From: Caldilineaceae bacterium
GTDB lineage: Bacteria > Chloroflexota > Anaerolineae > Caldilineales > Caldilineaceae
Reading direction: 5' to 3'
Length of the DNA stretch: 64,000 nt
Assembly (NCBI GenBank): GCA_026708085.1
Contig: JAPOVP010000083.1
Coordinates: forward strand, 1-64,000
The translations under genes and the position numbers were made by a program. This document shows, in pieces, positions 30,862 through 39,019 of the stretch; position 1 is the stretch's first letter, and each line of letters begins with the position of its first letter. A model generated the notes under the pieces. The model saw nothing but the letters and a program-made list of their open reading frames with translations, searched no databases and had not been told where the DNA came from.

Positions 30862-31159
30862 GGTGGCGCGTTCCTTAAGACAGGTGGTTGAAGGCTCTTG
30901 CGACCGCACTGAATGCGCTCCTGCAAAAGTCCGAGTTTGTGGCTGGTGGTTGGTGTAAAATTCCGCTGGCCGCGCAGTACACGACAACTGGCAACCGATT
31001 TTTGACAATTACATTGGATGATAGCACAGGGGGGACGGAAAGTCATCTATAATCGCGCGCGGGGTGCATCGCAAAACGGGTGTGAACTTTCGTATACCTC
31101 TGGCAGCGACGAGACGATGGCCGGTCCGTGATCAACTCTGAGGCAGGGAAGAGTCGCCT

Positions 31160-31194
31160 CTGACCGTTGACAACTGCAGTGGTTCATGATCAGT
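31160..31194. repeat. Heptamer tract that switches strand sense at CTGCAGT
   Basis: CTGACCG TTGACAA CTGCAGT GGTTCAT GATCAGT. Confidence 0.7.
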
Positions 31195-31436
31195 GACTGG
31201 TGGCATTTCGTCAGGGCGATACGGGCCGTTCGGAGGCTCAGTCTGGTTGGCCTCTTTCCGCGTCTGTGATACCGTATTAGTTATGTCCGGCGCTGCCATG
31301 GAGGCGGGCCGGGTTGTTGAATTTTGGGACTAGTTCGACCGTCGCCACATGTTGGACGCTCCGGCCGAAAGTAGACTGGTCAAGAGGAATGTTCGCACGA
31401 AGCCAGGCGTAGACGCTGCCTGAGGCTGGAGCAAAA

Positions 31437-32735
31437 ATGAAGACAAAAGAGTCACTTGGCCGTGCCGGCGGCTGGATTGAGGCCGCGCTGGCAGGCTCAC
31501 TTTCACCCTCTGTGCGCCGGGTCATGCACATCGAGCTTTCGATGTCGCTGGCATACGGCGTCTTCTATGCCACGATCTTCCCCTTTACGCAGGTTGTGCT
31601 GCGTCGTATGGGCGCCACGGTTGATATGCTGGCGATCTATACGGCGCTGCTCTTTGTCGGCTCGGTCTTCACGTCGTTCAGCATCGTGTTGATGCGCCGG
31701 CGCCGTACAATCAACCTCATTGTTTTCTGCTGGCTGCTGGGGCGTTCGCTCTTCTTGCTGACCGCGTTTGTGACCGGTGCGGTGCAGCTGATGGCGATCA
31801 GCGTCGTATTTTGGCTGCTCGAGGAATTTGTGATCCCGGCCTATACGAGGGTCGTTCAGAAGATCTATCCCGAGAGCGGGCGGGGGAAGGTGATGTCGAC
31901 GGTGCAGATGGGGCGCGTTTCCACCATCCTCCTGGTCACGCCCCTGGCCGGATGGGCGCTGGACCAAGTTGGTTACCGGGTCCTGTTTCCCATCAGCGCC
32001 CTCTTTGGTATTCTGGCCACGCTCATTTTCACACGGATCGACTTGGACGAGGGAGAACTGCCGCCGCGCCAGACGAAGGCGTTCTCCGATCTGTGGCAAA
32101 TTGTTCGCGGCGACGGGAACTACGCAGTCTATCTGGTCAGTCACTCGCTGTTCGGGATGGGGGCACTGCTCAGCTGGCCGCTATTTCCCGTCGTGCAGGT
32201 GGACCGCCTGCAACTCTCGTATTCGGAAATTGGGTTACTGGGCCTGGTGGAATCGATCACCTGGTTCCTGAGTTATCTGCTTTGGGGGCGGATGATCGAT
32301 AGACGGGGCGGGCTATTCGTCATTCGCGCCATATGCGCCATCTCGATCGTTACGCCGCTCAACTACTTGTGGGCGCAGAATCTGTGGATGCTGCTGCCGT
32401 CGGCGATCGCACGGGGTCTGGGGATGGCGGGCTTTGAGCTGGGACGGATCAGCGCGGGAATTCAACTGGCGGATCCGGACAGAGTGACGGAGTATGCGGC
32501 GATCCAGTCGACTGTGGTTGGGTTGCGGGGCTTGGTGACGCCGTTCGTGACGATTGGACTGTTGCGTCTGGGCGCGCCGCAAAGTGCGGTGTTTCTGTTG
32601 AGTGCGGTTCTCCTGGTGATGAGTTGGGTCATCTTTGGGCGAGTTGAGGCGCCGACGCCGGGGGACGAAGGGTACCGTGAGCGGCAGCGGCTGCGGTACC
32701 GGTGGCCGTTCAGGAGGCGGATTGCGAGGTTGTAG
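31437..32735 (+). CDS. Major facilitator superfamily transporter
   Basis: ORF 432 aa with about 12 hydrophobic segments; MSLAYGVFYATIFPFTQVVLRRMGAT. Confidence 0.85.
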   Translation: MKTKESLGRAGGWIEAALAGSLSPSVRRVMHIELSMSLAYGVFYATIFPFTQVVLRRMGATVDMLAIYTALLFVGSVFTSFSIVLMRRRRTINLIVFCWLLGRSLFLLTAFVTGAVQLMAISVVFWLLEEFVIPAYTRVVQKIYPESGRGKVMSTVQMGRVSTILLVTPLAGWALDQVGYRVLFPISALFGILATLIFTRIDLDEGELPPRQTKAFSDLWQIVRGDGNYAVYLVSHSLFGMGALLSWPLFPVVQVDRLQLSYSEIGLLGLVESITWFLSYLLWGRMIDRRGGLFVIRAICAISIVTPLNYLWAQNLWMLLPSAIARGLGMAGFELGRISAGIQLADPDRVTEYAAIQSTVVGLRGLVTPFVTIGLLRLGAPQSAVFLLSAVLLVMSWVIFGRVEAPTPGDEGYRERQRLRYRWPFRRRIARL

Positions 32736-32986
32736 TTGGGGGGATGCAGCCTTTCATGTGGACGCTGTCTGAACCAGGTTCTGCAGGATTAAAGGTGATC
32801 GGTATATCCCTGTAATGAGGGGTGTTGCTCCGCACAGAAGGGGGATCGTAGGGGGACAACAATGAGGAATTCACACCGCAAGAACGGGCTCTTCAACAGC
32901 CCCACGCGCTCAGATCCCTACTGCCGCATATACGACTGTCGTTTGCTTAAAGAGCAACCGCTGTGGTATCTTTCTCTCTACGCCTT

Positions 32987-33061
32987 GCCCCCGTAGCTCA
33001 GTGGATAGAGCATCGGCCTCCGGAGCCGGGAGCACAGGTTCGAATCCTGTCGGGGGTACCA
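32987..33061 (+). tRNA. tRNA-Arg (anticodon CCG), CCA encoded
   Basis: GCCCCCG TA GCTC AGTGGATA GAGC A TCGGC CTCCGGA GCCGG GAGCA CAGG TTCGAAT CCTG TCGGGGGT ACCA folds as a cloverleaf. Confidence 0.95.
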
Positions 33062-33065
33062 TCAG

Positions 33066-33099
33066 GAGGAGTGAGAACCTCTCGCTCCTCTTTGTTTTT
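33066..33099 (+). terminator. Rho-independent terminator after tRNA-Arg
   Basis: GAGGAGTGAGA ACC TCTCGCTCCTC hairpin (one G-U) followed by TTTGTTTTT. Confidence 0.85.
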
Positions 33100-33110
33100 C
33101 ACCCTGCCCG

Positions 33111-33908
33111 TCACCGAAACAGGTCCTTCTCCGCCGGCCGCTGGATCGACCGCGCCGGCGCGTCGGCGACATCCGGCCGCCTGTAACCGCGCACAATCGC
33201 CGCCGGTCGCCCCTCACTGCTCTGGCCCATCACCAGCGTCGCCGCCGCGCACAGCTCATCGATGATGCACTCCTCGCTGGCGACCAGCTCATATCCGAAC
33301 AGGTCCGTCAGCCCCCGCTGGTCCCACAGCGCCGGCAGACCCGCACAGCCAATACAGACCCCGACCGTCCCCATCTTCCACGGACGCCCGTGACTGTCGC
33401 TGATCAACACAGCCACCGTGGCGCCGGTCTCTTCCAGGATCCGGTCGCGTAGCGCCGCCGCGCTCGCATCCGCATCCGCCGGCAGCAGCGCCACCGTCTC
33501 CTCCGCCTCCGGCGCCACATTCGAATGGTCCAGCCCGGCATGCGCGCACACCCAGCCGCTGCTCTGCTCGACGATCAAGACCCCCTCCCGCGCGCGCACG
33601 ACTGCATTACTGTCGTCCAGCACCGCCTGCACCACCCGCGCGTCCTTACCCGTCTCCTCCGCCAGGCGCACCGCCTCCTCGCCCGGCGTCACATCCGCCA
33701 GCCGCACCAGCCGCCCTTCTGCCTTGCTCACGATCTTCTGCGCCAGCACCAGAATATCCCCGGACGTCAGGGAGAGTCCCGCCGCCCCGGCCGCTTCCAC
33801 AATCAGCGCCGCCAAGTCATCACCCGGCTGCACAAGTGGAATGCCAGGGATCGGGAATATCCGGATGCCCTCCTGCTCGGGAGGGCCCTGCGAGAAGTTT
33901 CCGTCCAT
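33111..33908 (-). CDS. cofE: Coenzyme F420-0:L-glutamate ligase
   Basis: ORF 265 aa; IPGIPLVQPGDDLAALI, GDILVLAQKIVSKAEGRLV, VLISDSHGRPWKMGTVGVCIGCAGL. Confidence 0.9.
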   Translation of the reverse strand: MDGNFSQGPPEQEGIRIFPIPGIPLVQPGDDLAALIVEAAGAAGLSLTSGDILVLAQKIVSKAEGRLVRLADVTPGEEAVRLAEETGKDARVVQAVLDDSNAVVRAREGVLIVEQSSGWVCAHAGLDHSNVAPEAEETVALLPADADASAAALRDRILEETGATVAVLISDSHGRPWKMGTVGVCIGCAGLPALWDQRGLTDLFGYELVASEECIIDELCAAATLVMGQSSEGRPAAIVRGYRRPDVADAPARSIQRPAEKDLFR

Positions 33909-34822
33909 CAGAACCCCAACTCCTCGGTCACGCTGTCGTCGCTTCGGCCAAAATGCCAGTGCAAGAACGCCTCCAACACACCGCCGCCCACAGCCAGCGA
34001 CTTGTCCGAGATACGGAACGCGTACCCAGAGTCCCCGCGCGGATCGATATCGCCGATCTTGAGCCCCGGCTGCAGCGTTACACTCTCATGGATCAACCCG
34101 CGCAGCACACCGCTGAACGGCGCCAGCAGCGTCGTCTCCTCGCCCGAGGCCTGCACCACTGCGCCGTAAGGTGCTCCCTTCTCCACGCGGTCGCCGATGC
34201 ACGCCAATGCCTGAAGGCGCCCCGCTACAGGCGCGCGCAGCACGCGCGCCGCCGCAACGTCCTCTGCCGGATCGCCATCGCTGCCTTCCCCGGATTCCTG
34301 GCCGGTTGGCGGCGTCCTTATCGTGCCCGGCGTGCCCGTATCGGCTTCGGCCCCGCCCTCCCAGATCACCCGCCCCAGGTTGGGGCCGCGATTCGTCTCG
34401 ACCACCGCGTGGCAGTCAACGCCGGCCTCAAAACCCGGTCCCAGCGCCGCCACGAACTCCGCGCTCTCCAGCGTCGTGCCCGTATTGCACTTCGCCACAA
34501 TCGCGTCGATAACCGCCGACGGCGCCAGCTCGTCTATCGCCTCCATCTCCGGATCGACCAGGACCGGGATCTCCCCCGCATCCAGCACATCCGGCACGTC
34601 CGCCGCCAGCGCCCTGCGCGCCGTGACGTCTTCCACCTCATGCTCTTCGTCGTACACGGCCTGCGCAAAGGCCACCGTCCGCCTCACCGTCAGCGGGCGA
34701 GGCAGTTCGGTCATCACCACCGGGATGCCGCAGCGGTGCAGCCGCCAGGCCACACCGGTCGCCAGGTCCCCGGCGCCCTTGATCAGCACCAGCAGATCTT
34801 CAAATGGGTGTTCGTCTCTCAT
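33908..34822 (-). CDS. yqeB: YqeB/EF2563 family selenium-dependent molybdenum hydroxylase system protein
   Basis: ORF 304 aa; LVLIKGAGDLATGVAWRLHRCGIPVVMTELPRPLTVRRTVAFAQAVYDE. Confidence 0.88.
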   Translation of the reverse strand: MRDEHPFEDLLVLIKGAGDLATGVAWRLHRCGIPVVMTELPRPLTVRRTVAFAQAVYDEEHEVEDVTARRALAADVPDVLDAGEIPVLVDPEMEAIDELAPSAVIDAIVAKCNTGTTLESAEFVAALGPGFEAGVDCHAVVETNRGPNLGRVIWEGGAEADTGTPGTIRTPPTGQESGEGSDGDPAEDVAAARVLRAPVAGRLQALACIGDRVEKGAPYGAVVQASGEETTLLAPFSGVLRGLIHESVTLQPGLKIGDIDPRGDSGYAFRISDKSLAVGGGVLEAFLHWHFGRSDDSVTEELGF

Positions 34823-34999
34823 ATCGCAATGATTGTTGACGTACCGTTAAGCCATCAGTAGTATACACAGGGCACTGTAAAGTATACACAGCGCACAGTA
34901 AAGGAAAAACTACTGCGCATCCTTTTGCAGAGGCGCAAACACGCCCGCATCGCAAAGGCCCTGGCAGCGAAATCTACCATCTGTAGCGGAGCAGAACCG

Positions 35000-35644
35000 A
35001 TGACAGTCGTTATTGCGGCTGACCAAACCGGCGCCCTTGAACAGGCCGCGGCCGCAGTGCAGCAGGGCGCCGTAATCGGCGTCCCCACCGATACCGTCTA
35101 CGGCCTTGTCTGCCTTTACGGCAATGCCGCCGCCATCGACCAACTGTTTGCAGTCAAGGAGCGCCCGGACCATAAGGCGCTGCCCGTCCTGCTCGGTGAC
35201 GCCGAGCAGGCAAGCGCAGTAGTACGCACGACCGCCGACCCCGCGGCCCAGACCCTGATCGAACGCTACTGGCCCGGCCCGCTCACCCTCGTACTGCCCG
35301 CGCGCGGCCACCTTCCCGCCGCTCTCACCGCCGGCGGCGACACCGTCGGTGTACGCCTGCCCGCGCACCCATTCTTGCGCGCGCTCGCCCGTCGCGTCGG
35401 CCCCCTCGCCTCCTCCAGCGCCAACCGCAGCGGCGTCCCCCCATGCGCGACAGCCGCCGCCGTCCTCGACCAGCTCGACGGCCGCATCCCCCTCCTTATC
35501 GACGCCGGACCCGCCCCCCTCGCCCGGTCCAGTACCGTCCTCGACCTCAGCGGACCGCAGCCGCAACTGCTGCGAGAGGGCCCGATCGGGCCGGAGGAAT
35601 TGGCCGCGGCAGGGATACACGCCGGAGTGCTCAGTGAGAAGTGA
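35000..35644 (+). CDS. tsaC: L-threonylcarbamoyladenylate synthase (Sua5/YciO/YrdC family)
   Basis: GAVIGVPTDTVYGLVC, KERPDHKALPVLLGD, RYWPGPLTLVLPA, GVRLPAHPFLRAL, SSSANRSGVPP; ATG at 35000. Confidence 0.93.
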   Translation: MTVVIAADQTGALEQAAAAVQQGAVIGVPTDTVYGLVCLYGNAAAIDQLFAVKERPDHKALPVLLGDAEQASAVVRTTADPAAQTLIERYWPGPLTLVLPARGHLPAALTAGGDTVGVRLPAHPFLRALARRVGPLASSSANRSGVPPCATAAAVLDQLDGRIPLLIDAGPAPLARSSTVLDLSGPQPQLLREGPIGPEELAAAGIHAGVLSEK

Positions 35645-36842
35645 AACGCGAGACGCGGCGAGCGCAGGACGAGAAACTCTCTCTCCTCACTCCTCTTCAC
35701 TCTCTCCTCTCCTTATAGGTATCGACGCCTCCCGCAGCCTGCGCACCGAGCCCACCGGCACCGAATTCTATTCCCGCCAGATCATCGGCCACATGCTCGC
35801 CGCGCCCAGCGATCACGTTTCCTTCCGTCTCTACTCGCCCACAACGCCGACCGCCGAAGCAATGCGAGGCGCCGCCCCGCCCCCGCACGACCAATGCGCC
35901 GTCACCGTCCGCACGCTGCCCGGCAACCGCCTCTGGACCCACCGCACGCTCGCCTGGGAGCTCTGCCGCCGCCCGCCGCACGTACTCTTCGTGCCCGCCC
36001 ACGTCGTCCCCTTCCTGCCGCCGCCTCTCCTGCCGTCCACCGTCGTCACGCTCCACGATATCGGCTATCGCTACTTCCCTCGCTCACATACCCCCGTCCA
36101 GCGCCTCTACCTCGAGCTCTCCACCCGTTGGAGCGCCGCCGTCGCACAGCGCATCATCGCCGTCAGCCGCCACACCGCCGGCGACCTGCAGCGCTTCTAC
36201 GGCGTGCCCGAAGCCAAGATCCGTGTCATCCACGAAGCGCCGGTGCCGCGAACATCCGCTCCCGGCCAGGACGCGGCCGCTGCGCCTTCCTACCAGCGTC
36301 CATTCGCGCTCTACGTCGGCACCATCCAGCCCCGCAAAAACCTGCTGCGCCTGATCGATGCCTTCGCACGTCTCATCCAGCGGCAACAAATCGGCTGGGA
36401 TCTCGTTCTCGTAGGCCGCTGGGGCTGGCTCAGCCAGGAGTACGAACGCCATGCCGCCGCCAAAGGACTGGCCGGCCGCGTCCACTTCCCCGGCTATCTG
36501 CCCGACGCCGCCGTGGTCGCGCTCATGGGCAAGGCCCTTTTCTTCGCATTCCCGTCCCTGTTCGAGGGATTCGGACTACCCGTACTCGAAGCTCAAACCA
36601 CAGGAGTCGCCGTTATGTGCGCCAAAAACTCTGCCCTGCCCGAAATCGCCGGGGACGCCGCCCTGCTCGTCGATCCCGAGGACGTCGACGAAATCGCCAA
36701 GGCCATGCTGCGCCTCAGCCAGGACGAGAACCTGCGGCAGGAGCTGATCGCCAAAGGCTATGAAAATGTCAAACGTTTTTCGTGGGAAAAAGCCGCCCGC
36801 GAGACGCTGGCCGTGCTCGAAGAGGCCGCCGCCAAAAGATGA
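35634..36842 (+). CDS. Glycosyltransferase family 1 / GT4-like
   Basis: LLIGIDASRSLRTEPTGTEFYSRQII ... YVGTIQPRKNLLRLIDAF ... FPSLFEGFGLPVLEAQTTGVAVMCAKNSALPEIAGDAALLVDP; GTG at 35634 is the nearest canonical start before the conserved core. Confidence 0.9.
   Translation: MRSETRDAASAGRETLSPHSSSLSPLLIGIDASRSLRTEPTGTEFYSRQIIGHMLAAPSDHVSFRLYSPTTPTAEAMRGAAPPPHDQCAVTVRTLPGNRLWTHRTLAWELCRRPPHVLFVPAHVVPFLPPPLLPSTVVTLHDIGYRYFPRSHTPVQRLYLELSTRWSAAVAQRIIAVSRHTAGDLQRFYGVPEAKIRVIHEAPVPRTSAPGQDAAAAPSYQRPFALYVGTIQPRKNLLRLIDAFARLIQRQQIGWDLVLVGRWGWLSQEYERHAAAKGLAGRVHFPGYLPDAAVVALMGKALFFAFPSLFEGFGLPVLEAQTTGVAVMCAKNSALPEIAGDAALLVDPEDVDEIAKAMLRLSQDENLRQELIAKGYENVKRFSWEKAARETLAVLEEAAAKR
35682..35709. repeat. 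Heptamer tract at the tsaC/glycosyltransferase junction
   Basis: TCTCCTC ACTCCTC TTCACTC TCTCCTC. Confidence 0.75.
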
Positions 36843-37735
36843 GCTCTCCGCGGGAGCAGGGTTGGGCATCAATAAAGATTCTGGGCGTCCGCGTCGACTG
36901 CGTCGACTTCCAGCAAACCCTTGACGCAGTCAGCGGCTGGATCGCGCAAGCGCAGGCCGAAGAAAGAGCCAGGAGTCGTGAGAAGACTGAGAACACCGGT
37001 CTTTCCCCTGACAACCTTTCGGAAGATGAAATCAGCGGCGGGCAAACTCGCTCCTCACGCCTCGCTCCTCATTCCTCGCAGCCCACCCGCCAGGTCTGCA
37101 CCGTCAACCCCGAGTTCATCATGACCGCGCGCCGCCACCCCGCCTTCGCCCAGGCGCTCGCAGCCGCCGATCTCTGTACGCCCGATGGTGTCGGCGTCCT
37201 CTGGGCCGCACGCCGTGCCGGTGTACGCCTGAACGAACGCGTAACCGGCTCCGACGGCATATACCACATCTGCGAACGGGCCGCCGCCCAAGGATGGCGT
37301 ATCTTTTTCCTCGGCGCCGCCCCCGGTATCGCCAAGCGCGCCGCCGCCGAACTGGCCCGCCTCTATCCCGGCCTGTCCGTTGCCGGCACTCACGCCGGCT
37401 CGCCCGCCGCCTCAGACTGGCCAGAAATCCGCCAGCGCCTGACCGCGGCCCAAGCCGACCTGCTCTTCGTCGCCTACGGACATCCCCGTCAGGATATCTG
37501 GATTCACCAACACAGAGAGGAGTTGCCTGTCGCCGTCGCCCTCGGCATCGGCGGCGCCTTCGACTTCGTCGCCGGCACTGCCCCCCGCGCCCCGCACTGG
37601 CTACGCCGTCTCGGACTCGAGTGGCTTTACCGCCTCGCCCGCCAACCATGGCGCTGGCGCCGCATGGCCGCCCTGCCCCTGTTCGTACTGCTTGTCCTGC
37701 TGCAATGGGCCCGGCGGCGGCCGGCAAACGAATAG
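36839..37735 (+). CDS. WecG/TagA/CpsF family glycosyltransferase
   Basis: IKILGVRVDCVDFQQTLD, TVNPEFIMTARRHPAFAQALAAADLCTPDGVGVLWAAR, RIFFLGAAPGIAKRAA, VAYGHPRQDIWIHQ, ALGIGGAFDFVAGTAPRAPHWLRRLGLEWLYRLARQPWRW. Confidence 0.94.
   Translation: MSSPREQGWASIKILGVRVDCVDFQQTLDAVSGWIAQAQAEERARSREKTENTGLSPDNLSEDEISGGQTRSSRLAPHSSQPTRQVCTVNPEFIMTARRHPAFAQALAAADLCTPDGVGVLWAARRAGVRLNERVTGSDGIYHICERAAAQGWRIFFLGAAPGIAKRAAAELARLYPGLSVAGTHAGSPAASDWPEIRQRLTAAQADLLFVAYGHPRQDIWIHQHREELPVAVALGIGGAFDFVAGTAPRAPHWLRRLGLEWLYRLARQPWRWRRMAALPLFVLLVLLQWARRRPANE
37050..37077. repeat. In-frame heptamer tract inside the WecG-family gene
   Basis: GCTCCTC ACGCCTC GCTCCTC ATTCCTC. Confidence 0.8.
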
Positions 37736-37790
37736 CGCCACCCCCTGGTGAGCCCCCCCGCCGGCGAAAAACCCGATCCCCCCAGACCCC

Positions 37791-38576
37791 CTATTCGATA
37801 TAATCCGGGTCCCCTCGGACAAGGCCTTCCATTCCAGGCGGGATGTCACCAGTAAACTGGTTGCCGGTGAGATCAAACTCCGTCAGGTCGGGTAGCTTTG
37901 CCAGGTCGGGCGGGATCCTACCCGTCAATCGGTTATCGGCCACATACAGACTTGACAGTTTGGTCAGATTGCACAGTTCAGATGGCAACGCCCCTTCCAG
38001 TTGGTTGCTAGACAGTTCCAGCACTTCCAGGTCGGTAAGTTCACCCAGTTCGGGCGGGACGGATCCCGAAAGCTCGTTGTTATAGAAACTTAAGAGGTAC
38101 AATTTGGACAGTTGGCCGAGAGCCGGCGGTATGGGACCCGTCAGTCTGTTGTTTCCAAGATCCAGCTCGCATAGCTCAGAGAGCCTGCCCAATGCGGGCG
38201 GAATCGCCCCTGTCAGGCGGTTGCCGCTGAGACGCAGGACTTCCAGATTCCTGCATCGACCTAACGCCGGGGGTATGAGTCCGGTAAGTTGGTTGCCGTC
38301 AAGCTCCAACCAGTGCAACGCGGACAGTCTGGCCAGTTCAGCGGGAATCCTTCCGGCTAGCATCAGCCACGTCAGGTTCAAACCAATTACACGCAGCACT
38401 TTCTCCTCTGGGTCGGTGGCGACGCCTGCCCACTCGCTCACCGGCACGCGTCTATCCCAGTTCAACACGCCATTTCTGTCTAGCGTGCCCTTTACCCTCA
38501 GGAGGATGTCAAAGTCCCCTGACTGTCGGGGATGCGTTCCTTTACGCTTCCCTTGCCCTCTTCTTTGTTCGCTCAT
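37791..38576 (-). CDS. Leucine-rich repeat protein, plant-specific LRR type
   Basis: ORF 261 aa; repeats LELDGNQLTGLIPPALGRCRNLEVLRLSGNRLTGAIPPALGRLSELCELDLGNNRLTGPIPPALG. Confidence 0.93.
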   Translation of the reverse strand: MSEQRRGQGKRKGTHPRQSGDFDILLRVKGTLDRNGVLNWDRRVPVSEWAGVATDPEEKVLRVIGLNLTWLMLAGRIPAELARLSALHWLELDGNQLTGLIPPALGRCRNLEVLRLSGNRLTGAIPPALGRLSELCELDLGNNRLTGPIPPALGQLSKLYLLSFYNNELSGSVPPELGELTDLEVLELSSNQLEGALPSELCNLTKLSSLYVADNRLTGRIPPDLAKLPDLTEFDLTGNQFTGDIPPGMEGLVRGDPDYIE

Positions 38577-38631
38577 GTTCCTGCTTGCCCCTGCTTCAGT
38601 TCATCTACCGCGCTCTCGCTCCCCGCTGGCC

Positions 38632-38988
38632 TTACAACGCCACTGTGAATCGAGGTCCGCCGGTCAGTTGTGGACTGCCGCGTACCCCCGCCTTCCCTGG
38701 TTCCCGCAAATTGCCAGGCACAGAGGAGTTTCCTCCCGACAGTCGGTTCGCTGCAATGTACAGAATCAATGTACAGAATACTGTGCCCGCGAGCCCGTGC
38801 AAACTGTCCGCAGTCGCCTCCCGTCGGCTGGTCGCCCTGGAGTAGAAATGCACCATTCCTGAGATGGCCCCAATCACAGCCTCGCCCCTCTTGTCGAACA
38901 GTTTGGTCGATTTCGACAAGAGCCCGGCACGCGAAAAAAACTCGAAATGGCGAATGCAGTTTACATATGGCGAGAGGATGCCTGCCAT
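38632..38988 (-). CDS. Small hypothetical ORF upstream of the LRR gene, one possible TM segment
   Basis: ORF 118 aa containing LAGTVFCTLILYIAANRL; competes with ORF 38573-39010 in another frame; coding status uncertain. Confidence 0.25.
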   Translation of the reverse strand: MAGILSPYVNCIRHFEFFSRAGLLSKSTKLFDKRGEAVIGAISGMVHFYSRATSRREATADSLHGLAGTVFCTLILYIAANRLSGGNSSVPGNLREPGKAGVRGSPQLTGGPRFTVAL

Positions 38989-39019
38989 CTGCCTTCCACG
39001 CGTATGTCATCGCCGCCGC

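Noticed and set aside
32740-32980. Additional tRNA or ncRNA upstream of tRNA-Arg
   Set aside because: No second cloverleaf or clear covariance-type structure could be drawn by eye.
35188-35210. 9-bp hairpin CCTGCTCGG-TGACG-CCGAGCAGG inside tsaC
   Set aside because: Lies within conserved coding sequence (LLGDAEQA); likely chance in high-GC sequence.
38573-39010. 145-aa ORF overlapping the LRR gene start by ATGA
   Set aside because: Peptide composition is not protein-like and another frame competes. The overlap suggests coupling but is insufficient to call a gene.
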